Shown piece by piece: positions 54,381 through 64,000 of a DNA stretch of 64,000 nucleotides (its first letter is position 1; each line of letters starts with the position of its first letter). The stretch is from Physcomitrium patens. Taxonomy: Eukaryota > Streptophyta > Bryopsida > Funariales > Funariaceae. Below the pieces are notes generated by a model that searched no databases, was not told the origin of the DNA, and worked only from the letters and a program-made list of their open reading frames with translations. Both the position numbers and the translations under genes were made by a program. The stretch spans positions 14,970,237 to 15,034,236 of the forward strand of contig NC_037271.1 of NCBI RefSeq assembly GCF_000002425.4. Direction: 5' to 3'.

Positions 54381-54815
54381 TTAACGGTAAGACTTCTGGA
54401 AACGAGAGCGGGCACCACGACCTCCAAACTTCTTGGGCTCGCAGCGACGAGGATCAGCCACAAGCAGAGTCCTGTCGTACCTCAAGAGAACATCCTTGAT
54501 CTCCTTCTTCGACTGCTCATCGACGTACTTCTGAAAGTATGCTACGAGAGCCTTGGCAATACTCTGTCTAATAGCGTAAATCTGCGAAGTGTGACCTCCA
54601 CCCTTGACACGGATGCGCATGTCCACGCCAGAAAACTTCTGCCTCCCGAGAAGCAGGATGGGCTCAAAAGCTTTGTAACGCAGAATTTCGGGCTCAACCA
54701 GCTCGATGGGACACCCGTTGATTTTGATCAAACCCCTGCCCTTCTTGCAGTAAGTCACAGCCACGGCTGTCTTCTTCCGGCCGAAGCATTGCACGGACTC
54801 CGTAGCTGTCGCCAT
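54381..54815 (-). CDS. RPS16: 40S ribosomal protein S16 (uS9)
   Basis: This 144-residue protein of the small cytosolic ribosomal subunit starts [20 protein letters not shown] and ends [14 protein letters not shown], the conserved C-terminal tail that reaches the decoding site. [35 protein letters not shown] and [15 protein letters not shown] are typical of eukaryotic uS9. The coding region has no intron. Length matches the family. A telo-box lies about 130 bases upstream of the ATG. Confidence 0.98.
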   Translation of the reverse strand: MATATESVQCFGRKKTAVAVTYCKKGRGLIKINGCPIELVEPEILRYKAFEPILLLGRQKFSGVDMRIRVKGGGHTSQIYAIRQSIAKALVAYFQKYVDEQSKKEIKDVLLRYDRTLLVADPRRCEPKKFGGRGARSRFQKSYR

Positions 54816-54943
54816 TGCAAAAGGAACCCTGAACCTGTCCGATCAAGCGACGATGCAACGAGGCGAAGCAGAAAGAGAGCCCTTGCAGCGATACACGCGA
54901 AGCTTGAAGCAAGAGAGGGCTCTCTCAGCGCGCCGCTCTGTTC

Positions 54944-54952
54944 TTAGGGTTT
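54944..54952 (-). promoter_or_regulatory. Telo-box upstream of RPS16
   Basis: The minus strand reads AAACCCTAA. Telo-boxes are common in promoters and leaders of plant ribosomal protein genes and are associated with expression in dividing cells. Function here is inferred from position. Confidence 0.6.
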
Positions 54953-54969
54953 CCCTTCTCCCGCTCTCG

Positions 54970-55538
54970 TCCCCGCATGATACCAGGACCCCACTTGCCC
55001 CCGCCTACATATCTGCCCCCTTCCATACCCTACCCGGCACTGCCCTGCCCTGCCCCTCCGCCTGGTTATGCATCTTTGGACACCTTGTGTCCTGCTGTTC
55101 CAGAAATTACCTCACAAAGACAGTGGAACAAATCACTTGCAGAATCTCTTCAACTATTTTAATGCTTGAAATAGAAATCCTCTGTACTATTCCAAAAGTT
55201 CGCATTTTAACATACTGGTCTTCATTTTGAGAAAAGCCAAACAACAATCGAACATCGAAAGTATATAAACTTCTCCAAAACTCATCTCAAAGTTAGCAGC
55301 ATGACTAATTGTATATGAAAATATCAATATCAAATGAAATAAAAATCTAATGTTAAGATTTCACTCAACTCGGATGAACGACGAGTATAATAAGTACTAC
55401 TGATTCTTGACCAAATAATCATCAACATAGAATAAAACTATTGACAATAAAATTTTCACAATTTAAAATAAATGTATGCTCAAAGATTGGAATCCAACCA
55501 AGAAAAATACATACATTCTTATATTTTGATACATATTA

Positions 55539-55571
<33 letters not shown>

Positions 55572-57445
55572 AAAAGAATAATTTTAAAATACATATATTT
55601 TATTTTTCAAATTTTAAGTTGAATTTTTAAATATTATTAGTATATCAACTATAAAATCTTGATCTTAATTTTATTAAATAAAAATAATTTGTAGTGTTAA
55701 TTTTTTCTAAAAAATACTATACAAAACCATGAGAACTAAAGCTATTTAGCTAATGTTGTATTTTTATCTAAAATTAGATAGTTTGATGATGGTCTATTTT
55801 AAATAAATCCTATTATAAAGAATTCAAAATATATCATTTAAATATTTTAAAATAAATTTAGATTATTTTATAATAAATTTGATTTTTATATAAAATAAAT
55901 TAATAATACACAATCTAAAAGTATAGAAGATATGTAGATTTTTTTAATTTTTAATTTTTTTTACATAAAATTCATATCAATTATTATTTTTTTAAATAAC
56001 AAATTTATGAATAGTATAAATAAAATCTCAATACAATGTTTGATAGAGAATTTATATTTGATTCTATGAATTTTTAATGATATCAGATGTTCATTGAATA
56101 TTTTTTATCCAATTAATATTATGTTTTATTTTTTAAAAAATTATTTTATTGATATTTTAAAAACCAAAATTTAAAAATTCTTATTATAATTTTTTTAGAT
56201 TACTTAAAGCACAATAGGATTATCTATAGTTATTCAACATATAAATAATTAATTAGTTTCATTTAATCAAATTTATTGATAAATATCTTTAACTATAAAG
56301 AAATGCACTAGGATTTTAGATGCATCAATAGCTAAGTTTTTGTCCAAAATATTTATGGTTTATATCTATGAAAAAGAAGTATAGAGTGATATCTATATTA
56401 ATAACCTTATTTGGAAATGTCTTCTTGAATATGGACAAATAAACTAGCAAGCTATGACAAAGAAATTAAACAAACATTGTGAACACAAGACAACCATGTT
56501 TTTTCATTTTGTATAATATTTTCTATTAAAAATAATCTTCATTGTTTTTGCTCTCAATATAATTTTAACATACTTAAACCAAGCTACTGCACTCTTTATG
56601 TTGAGGTTGTCAATTTAACAATACTGGACTTCTGACTTGTCTTGATTTGATGTAAATAAAAAGAATGTCAATACTTTAATTCCATTCACCTTCTTGCAAG
56701 TGAAGAAATACATGCAGTTTTCCTTCAAATCAGGCAACCACTAATTCTCTTCACTGATCTTGTATCAACGCAAATATCAATCATTCCAGTAGATTGTGTG
56801 ACCTTTGAACACCAATATGAGCTCTAGTCCAAAGTGAAGTGGGGAAGTAGTGGAAGTAAGTATTCAGCCAAGGCACCATATAAATGTGGACCTTACATGT
56901 ATTTATTATTTGATGCCTGCATACACGTACTGAGTATTCAGCTAGTTTCGAAATGATGACAACAGTGTTAGTAAAAAATTCGATTTAGCGACCACTAAAG
57001 TTTGCTGCGATTGCTGCCCACTCTCGTGTTAGCCATCTCTAGGGGACGGTGTTCCTCTTCGTGAGGTAGTTGATGACGTCAAAAGTATCTAGCATGATCT
57101 TAAAGCAATCGTCGAGTGTATGTACAGCATTACAAGTTGAGGACCAACTCATGAATTGTATCTTCCTAAGACAGAGTTTTCAGTGATATATGCCAACATT
57201 AGCTCTCATGCTACCCAAGAATGTAGAATTCTAGGAACAAACCATTGGATACACCCTGCATGAACCCTTTGTAGTAGGTTGATAAAGAAAATTATGTTAG
57301 ATGAGAACGTAGGTTCTATACAGTTGTTCATTAAGCTAAAGACCAGCTTTGGAAACAATATGAAATCTCGTAATGACTCAAATGACGAAGTAATCCAAAC
57401 ATGCATCTTCGTAATGCGTTTTTGGTAAAGCGCGACGCAATCATG
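54970..57445. other. RPS16 upstream flank and AT-rich spacer
   Basis: The first 120 bases are C-rich and probably still promoter. AT-rich spacer follows, with a TA run at about 55541-55569. From about 56800 composition rises toward the 3' end of the Kir-like gene, whose 3' untranslated region should lie just below 57446. No separate gene is supported. Confidence 0.5.
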
Positions 57446-59552
57446 CTACAGTGGTTTCCAACAGCTTAGCTTTGAGTGATCCACAACCCGCTGATTATTC
57501 TTGTTAATCAGAATCATATCTTCAAAATCTGCATTCCATATCACCTGATCATCACATACAGAGTAGAACTGCACATGGGAGATAGGTTGCATGGATGAGC
57601 GCTCCATCCCAGCCTGCCAGTGTTAATAGTTCTTTAGAGTCTCTTCCTTTATGCGTTTTTGGAACAATGACCGTCAACACAATCTATAATGAAATTGTGA
57701 TTGATTGAATAGATGCCCAGTGTTCCAGTGCCATACCCCGTAAACGAGGGATAGAGTTCTTGAAAAGCATACACGACAGGGTTGGAGTGTAAGTCTAGAA
57801 AACACACGATCTAGCCAAGCGAGGACAAGATGCTCACCACACTCAAAACAAAGATGGCATCATCTTGGCACAGGGACTCTGGAGTTTGAGAATACAAAGG
57901 GCTGGTCGCATCAATGATGTGTCGAATTGTCATTCCTTTGTCAAGAAGAGCTACCTGTGACCGCACCTACGTTTTTCCAACATAATGAACATACAAAGCA
58001 CATCAGCCAAAGAAAGTACGTTCATTTAGATTGCAGCTCTGTCAGAACTAAGTGAGAATATCCATTCCATAAGAACCAACAAGAAATTGTATTTCACACC
58101 TACATATACTTGATAACTACAGCATGCGTAAAAATCAGAGGATGAGATTAACTTACCAGCTTCAAGCAGTAAGAACTACTCAAGAAAGAGCCCACACTGG
58201 AAACCATGTTAGATTTGTAAGTCAAATCCACCTTCACATTTATAAGCTCGCATGGCTGAGGTCCCGCTAGCACGCACCTAGTCACCAACACCCTGCACGC
58301 TCAAAGTCAATATGAAAGAAGAATCCATCCTCGGATCAATTATGGTAACGGTGAGGCTAACAGATTCCAAAAAAAAAAAAAATCACGTTTTAAGAAAGCT
58401 TACCTGTTCAAACTTTGCCCTTTTTGACCCGCGGGCTTTTTCAGAGAGTAAATGAGCGCTACACTCGAACATCTCACAGGTTGTGAGGGCTGCGACAACC
58501 TTGCAAATACTGGCACACAAGTTGATGTATGATTTCTTATCTATAGACATCACGGCATTCTAAACTGTTTGCTAAGTTAACCAAACAAAGAAGAATTGCG
58601 AGCCAGAATTTATGACAGTCAAGAATAAGAAATTTAAACTAGATCAATATCCAGCCTCACATGGTCAAGGAGATAGATTATAGTCTCAAATGCTCTGTAA
58701 TCAGTTAGAGAAATGGCAGACTTTAATATAAAATTCCCATCTGCACACACTGCTTCATGGTTCTGCGTCCATGGAATGCCACGTACCTGCCGCACTTAGA
58801 AAAGCAAGAATGAGTTGGGCGATTAAGGCATTGAGATTTGCAACCACCAAAGTGTAAGGTGACAAAGGGGCAAGGTCCGGTTGTAGACCCGTTGAAAGAG
58901 AGAGGCTAAACATAAAGACTTGGAAAACAGTCATCCAGGACACCTTGAGTCCAATTGCACGCCCATCGTTACCTGAAAAAGCCAACACTAAGAACCCAAT
59001 ATTCGTACTGATAATAGACTTTTGATCGGACAATGCACAACACAAGGTGTCTCATGACAACACAAGGTATACCAACAACCTTGCGTTGAGTATCGTACCA
59101 TCTGCAGCCTTTAGAAAGTCCCGTGCCGTTTCATCATATGCTAGTCCATGGAATTCCGGCAAATACAAGAGAGTGAAAACCATGCTGAGAGCAAGAGGAC
59201 CAGCTATCATTCCCATAGAAAAATTCGGAAGAGGCTGCTTCATCATGAAGAAATAAAAGTCACGTATCATGACAAGTATCCCTTGATCATCTTGAAGAAC
59301 TTTGTAACTGTTCAGTCCCCTCAATCCCAGGAATTCAGGACGATCAGAACTATTGGACTCAAATTCGTCTTTCATATCCACGTCGTCTTCCGAAATCTCA
59401 CTAAAATAATTGGACAGTTCGGCTGCTTGTATGGTCACTGACTCTGTTACTGAGTTGGAGGTTAAGCTCTTTGACTCAGCCACTTGGTCAGCGGTAGTTA
59501 CTGATTTCTTGAAAGAAGCATTGGCTTGGACCTGCTGTACTTGCTCATCAAC
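57446..59552 (-). CDS. Inward-rectifier (Kir)-like channel protein with non-canonical pore
   Basis: Six exons join in phase: 59552-59099, 58972-58787, 58509-58404, 58292-58157, 57966-57838 and 57613-57446. If translation starts at the first ATG (59375) the protein is 333 residues. It has a first membrane segment (GPLALSMVFTLLYLP), a pore-like segment and a second membrane segment (NALIAQLILAFLSAAVFARLSQP). The cytosolic C-terminal domain has VDLTYK, YCLKLVRSQ and IRHIIDATSPLY, which align with the Kir immunoglobulin-like domain. Where Kir channels have TxGYG, this protein reads STGLQPD, so potassium selectivity is doubtful. The region before the first ATG is Ser/Thr/acidic and open, so an upstream exon may add to the N-terminus. 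Family placement rests on remembered motif order. Confidence 0.7.
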
Positions 59553-60831
59553 CTGGGCCCCCAAAAAGAAGATTTCATGGTCATGGCAAAAGTCTAATAA
59601 AAATGTATTACACATGGTGTCAACTTAGCGGAGAGACTAACGAACATTGATACAATGTGTGCAACTTATTCGGAAACTGCTGTAAGTTCATCTTCGCTAA
59701 CATAAAAGAATTTCTCAAAAAATAATGAAATTCATAATCTCTTACCTTGCGTTAAATGATTGTTACAAAATTCGCAGTGTGTGCGCAGATACTGATCACT
59801 AAAGAAAATTATTGGAGACAAGATACTTCATTAATAATGTCAGCAATTTGGTCAACAATCTAATGGGCAACATCAAGAACTTGTTCGACCACTTTGAATC
59901 ATCGCACGTTTGAAAATCTAAGAATACTACCTCTGGTAAAACTAACAACTACAACGGTTGGTTATACTTCAAAAAATAAATCCACATAAAACATTCATTC
60001 TCGTGAAAACGTTGGTAAACCGAGCTGCGACCTTAGACTCGCACATTAAACTTATGTAATTTTATAATGACTTACGGCTTCTTAAGCCCTGTGCACTAAG
60101 CCGAGTAGACCTAACTTCAGCACTCCTGGGTCGAATTGCCCACCATCAATCTTAGGAATGACTTCAACAACCTACAGTTCACTCGATACCGACGACTGAA
60201 TTATCAATGCTGGAATAAGGAATCGATCGAAAAACCAGATATTATTTCATGGCGTAACAGAGGCGTTATTTCTTCTCACAGATTGACATATTCTGACAAC
60301 GACTCTCCCACAAGTTACCTGATAATTCACTCAGTCATATCTCAGACCTGGTCTACTTCCTCACAAAAACTACTGAAGTTGGGCGAGGAACTCCAGACAC
60401 GAGCGACTTATTCCTACGTGCAGAAACAATGAGAATCTACCTCTGTCAGCAAGCTTGGGATCGAGACTTGGATACCAAAAATGACATAGAAAATCGAAAC
60501 ATCAGTCAAGACGATAACATTAATTTATGTTCTCTGTTGTTTAAAATCGGACTCGCTTCCATGATCCTCAAGGAACAGTCAGATAGATGATCAATAGCAG
60601 AGTCGATATTGTGATACATCGTATCTCACTGGGCTAACGTATACACACTATTTTCAAAGCCTAAGTAAATCAAACCCTCGTGCATCCAGCAAACTTCTAT
60701 ACCCAGATTAAGTCAATTCTACAATTATTTACTGGTTGATCTGTGTGTGGATAATTTAGTGAGAGATATCATTCATCAAATTGTATGAAAGGCAAATCTG
60801 TCCATCTTTCATTTTCTTTTCGTTACTTCTC
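59553..60831. other. Gap between Kir-like gene and upstream minus-strand gene
   Basis: This segment should contain the 5' leader and promoter of the Kir-like gene, and the 3' untranslated region of the gene ending at 60832. No exon with good splice phase was found. The open frame at 60136-60432 (plus) has no recognisable features. Confidence 0.4.
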
Positions 60832-62574
60832 CTAATCATCTACGCTATCCTCGGTCTTGCATATACTACCATGAATATATCTAGTTGTAGGTCTGATAGG
60901 AACCTTTCTCACCTTGCCAAGAGATGCTCCAAACATAGATTGCAAGCTCCGATTTGGAGTAAATGAGGATGGCTGCTGCTGAGCGCCATTATCAACTGTA
61001 GACGGTGTTCTCGTCTTCCGAGAAAGACCTACAGTTTGCGAGATCTTCTTGGCGGACTGAGAATTTTGATCAAATCCATTAATATTTGAGGCTTTAAAAG
61101 CTTCAGTAGATTTCCTTCCTCGTATTCTTTTTAGAACCACTTCCGAGACGTCGGCAGCACATTCTTGGTTAGGAGCACCCTTGTCGCTTTCAATTGTAGG
61201 TTGTGTATTGCCAGTTTCTTGCATGACTACCAATCCAGAGAGACGAGCCGCTTCCCCAATTCCTAGAAAACTCTCATTAGATCTGCTAACTGAATACAAC
61301 TCACATGCACACTCAGTAACCTCCTCAGGAGATGACGCCTGCCACACAGCTTTTGCCTCCACACTCTGCATTCTTTGATCAGTTAGCTGACGTTTGCTCG
61401 AAGTTGGATTTCTCTGACGTTGCTGCTTCAGGTTCACGCACTGTGTCGGAGTTTCGGTAACGGATTCTTTGAGTCGAACAGAATTGGTATGCGAATCATA
61501 AATGGCAATTCCTGCAGCGTATGCATTCTTCTTTCTTTTTCGCCACCATCTCCGTTTCCTACCTAAAGGAATATCTTGGCCATTACGTCCATTACATTTC
61601 AGAGCTGCGCTGTCTCCCAATCCAACATCACCACTCTCCGCTTGACTACCATTCTCAGTATTTGAGTTCCTTTCGTCAGATTGTCTTCCATTCCCAGAAT
61701 CTGGATTTTCATAAAGAGTCGATTTTGTTTTTGAGCTACTTGAAACATGTCTGTAATTGCTGTTCTTCGAAATATCTGAGCACTGTTCGCTTATGGAAAA
61801 CTTTTGGTTGTCCTCTACAACGTTGTTGGTGCCTTTAACATGACTCGCCGCTTCATACCTAATTCGTGGAACAAATTCCTAAGGTGACACCGTGTAAAGA
61901 TTAGACTGGTTTTTTGGGGGGTGGCGGGGTTAATAATAAAGAAAATAATTGATTGCCTTTTGTATCCCAAGAATCAAGGTTATCAAATCTTCAGATAAAT
62001 TCACGTTAACAAATTCATAGCATAACTACAAACTTCATCTCCCATCAACGAGGAAGTGAAACATATGAAGCTTGACATAATTGATTACACACAGAAGTGG
62101 ACTGAGCCTAGTCTACCAAAGCGAATTTGTGTCTACAGAGAATCTAAGCAAACAAACCTGATAATCCTAAAAATCAATTGGGTTATGAACTCATCCAGAA
62201 ATAGGTGCAATTCCACACGGGCCAAATCATAGCATTGATGAAGAGAACTCCAAAGCATTGACTTACAGAAAAGGGGTTGGGGTTGCAAAAACGGCTACAG
62301 GAACCGAATTGAAAATTGTGACGCACTTTTAATTGCCTTCTTTGACGCGACCAATTCATCGCCATCTCCTCACGAATACCTGTGGCCGTCATGGTAAAGG
62401 CCATGCGTCTGATGTCTTCGCCACAATAGGCCATCAACCTCCCTCTAGCCAAGACGTGCCACCTAGGAGTGGAGTCGATGCAATTCTCACGCAAAAGCAT
62501 GTTTCCAGTTGTGAAGTGAAACAGCTCACCACAACATGGCACGGTCGTGTCCAAGGTCAAGATTCTCAAGCTAA
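60832..62574 (-). CDS. Unidentified basic, low-complexity protein (3' exons only)
   Basis: Two exons on the minus strand join in phase: 62574-62336, preceded by a strong acceptor TTTTTTAG, and 61878-60832, ending in TAG. The donor AAAA|GTGCGT and acceptor CACCTTAG|GAA fit. The first exon encodes a conserved-looking segment (TPRWHVLARGRLMAYCGED, then IRREM-like helices) with several Cys. The second is polar and disordered, with a strongly basic patch GRKRRWWRKRKKN that could be a nuclear localisation signal, and KRIRGRK further on. I do not recognise the family. The 5' exons were not found; they should lie above 62574. Confidence 0.5.
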
Positions 62575-64000
62575 AAAACGGAGTTGTCTACTTCCAGAAC
62601 AACCCACCATACCCATGGAATTTATTGCTGAGAGTATTCTCTATTACTGTAAAGAGCCAGAAAGCAGAAGGAAAAACTAATCGATCAGCTTCTAATGAAA
62701 ATTGTGAACGAAGTTGGTCATACTACTCTGAGCGCGATTCATCGTTCTGTAATTGCTGGGAGCCATTAGCAAACTATCATGGGGAAAGGTAAAACCAGTC
62801 GCCGAAACGAGACAAGATCATTAATTTTTGAAAGGGACTCTTCAAAGCAGGAACAGAAAAAAGGATCCAATCCGATAAAATAAATAAATAAATAGGAGGT
62901 GGGGGGGGGGGGAACGGTATTTCAAGCAATCCCAACGAATTAAATCAATGAAGTTCAGACTCAGGAGTTACACATTTCTAAAAACGAAATCGTCAGCCCA
63001 ACCAGTTCATTCAGGCTCAATCGCCGGGGAATTATTTTTGTAGAGGTCGAAATCCTGTATTGATCATACATTGATCTTGTAAATAAGTGTTGTCTCAAGT
63101 AACTAAAAGCTATTCGAGCCACGATGATTCAATCCGTTCTACATTATTGAATAGCACTGTGAAACCCACTACAATACCACTGTTGATACATTCTATGAGA
63201 AATACCTAGCTGGTTTCGATTAAGCAGTAGGGAGTCGGCAGCGCATCCATCCAGAAGGAAAGGGCATGTAATCTCAAATATTTCGTATATTACCAACTGA
63301 TTTTGACAAGAAAATTGACAGTAAGAGGCCTGATTCTACATTGAGGTAGTTCATACACTAGAAACATACGAGGTCTAACACAACCTAAGACAAGCTCATT
63401 CTGAAAATGTCGGCATGGCAAATCATAATCAAATTCAAAGGTAGCTTGCTATAGAAACGTACACTGTTCACGTTGAGAAGAATAGGAAAAATCCATAAAG
63501 TCCTACGGTAAGCATGTTCTTCATGACGCAAACCCCATCTCTCACAATACCGGCATGCCAGATCGCCAGCAAACAGCTCCAAACCACGCCGATTTAAGTT
63601 TATATTTTACTTGCCACCGCAACTGGGGCTCAAATTCTCAACTATCAGGCATTGAGACGACACCTCACACTGTTTGCATGCGTAAAACTCGAAACTAAAA
63701 CTAGAGAAGGCTACAGATCATACATTTCCCCGACACCGCCGCCCAGGGAGCATGCGGAAATGGGGACTCCTTGCAACATCCCAAAACGCCTGCTGCTAGG
63801 CATACCGGTTCGCAATACTACTGCAGCCGTGCAAAGAGTTCCGCGGCCTCGACTGAAAGGGGGCGCACACAGAAACACACACACGCACACGCTCGTGCCT
63901 TACAATTCTAACTGGGATGGAGCAAGACATGGAGACGGGCACACACACAGACAGAGAAACAGACAGCAACACGACGAATCATGCATGGCACGGGCACCTT
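62575..64000 (-). other. Upstream part of the unidentified gene, exons unresolved
   Basis: The segment contains a G run at 62901-62912 next to an AAAT repeat. At 63840-64000 there is a CA/CACA-rich, GC-richer island that looks like a minus-strand leader or promoter. Short frames (for example 63582-63385 minus) lack an ATG start and family features. An ATG at 62774 opens 24 codons (MAPSNYRTMNRAQSS) but does not splice in phase to 62574. Confidence 0.3.
62901..62912. repeat. Homopolymer G run
   Basis: Twelve consecutive G bases follow an (AAAT)n run on the plus strand. Together with the C runs at 44262-44277 and 34347-34359 it is one of several homopolymer tracts near gene leaders. Confidence 0.8.

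Noticed and set aside
58661..58740. Possible extra exon of the Kir-like gene encoding DGNFILKSAISLTDYRAF
   Set aside because: It has usable splice sites, but including it forces the next exon into a frame without family resemblance and breaks phase at the following junction. Skipping it joins 58787 to 58509 in phase and restores the VFARLSQP motif.
62333..62680. 115-codon plus-strand open frame opposite the unidentified gene
   Set aside because: It starts at a non-ATG codon, has no family features, and the minus strand has a strong acceptor and phase-matched donor over the same segment.

Overview
This is a nuclear segment of a land plant, most likely a moss. Gene islands are GC-richer and lie in very AT-rich spacer full of (TA)n microsatellites and decayed LTR retroelements. 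The genes have short introns and include a plastid ketol-acid reductoisomerase and chlorophyllide a oxygenase. A moss such as Physcomitrium fits the AT-rich spacers and the Ty3/gypsy chromovirus, but this is an inference from style and gene content; no species-diagnostic sequence was identified.

Layout. 0-0.6 kb: a decayed LTR-like block with G-box repeats. 3.2-5.2 kb (+): signal recognition particle receptor alpha, coding region without introns. 8.0-11.8 kb (+): ALG6 alpha-1,3-glucosyltransferase, seven exons, first intron GC-AG. 12.9-18.8 kb (+): a complete but inactivated Ty3/gypsy chromovirus with two LTRs, a CTACA target duplication, heat-shock-element arrays in the LTRs and an extra ORF after pol. 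21.3-25.0 kb (+): ketol-acid reductoisomerase, eleven exons. 26.9-32.8 kb (-): retroelement debris, namely a gag fragment, an LTR-like block and a Ty1/copia pol remnant. 34.6-37.7 kb (+): chlorophyllide a oxygenase, eight exons. 42.7-43.6 kb (-): a small F-box protein. 47.3-48.5 kb (+): a second copy of the LTR-like block, inverted. 54.4-54.8 kb (-): ribosomal protein uS9 (S16). 57.4-59.6 kb (-): an inward-rectifier (Kir)-like membrane protein whose pore lacks the usual GYG filter. 60.8-62.6 kb (-): the 3' part of an unidentified basic, low-complexity protein.

The host genes are unrelated housekeeping or plastid genes, each with its own GC-rich, pyrimidine- or purine-rich leader; nothing suggests an operon or gene cluster. 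SRP receptor alpha and ALG6 both serve the endoplasmic reticulum but are ordinary neighbours.

Gene models were built by hand from reading frame, splice-site phase and recalled family motifs. The SRPR, ALG6, KARI, CAO and uS9 models are phase-consistent throughout. The F-box, Kir-like and 60.8-62.6 kb models have uncertain ends. The observations most worth checking are the heat-shock elements in the chromovirus LTRs, its third ORF, the non-canonical Kir-like pore, and the F-box frame that needs a 60-nt intron to avoid a stop.
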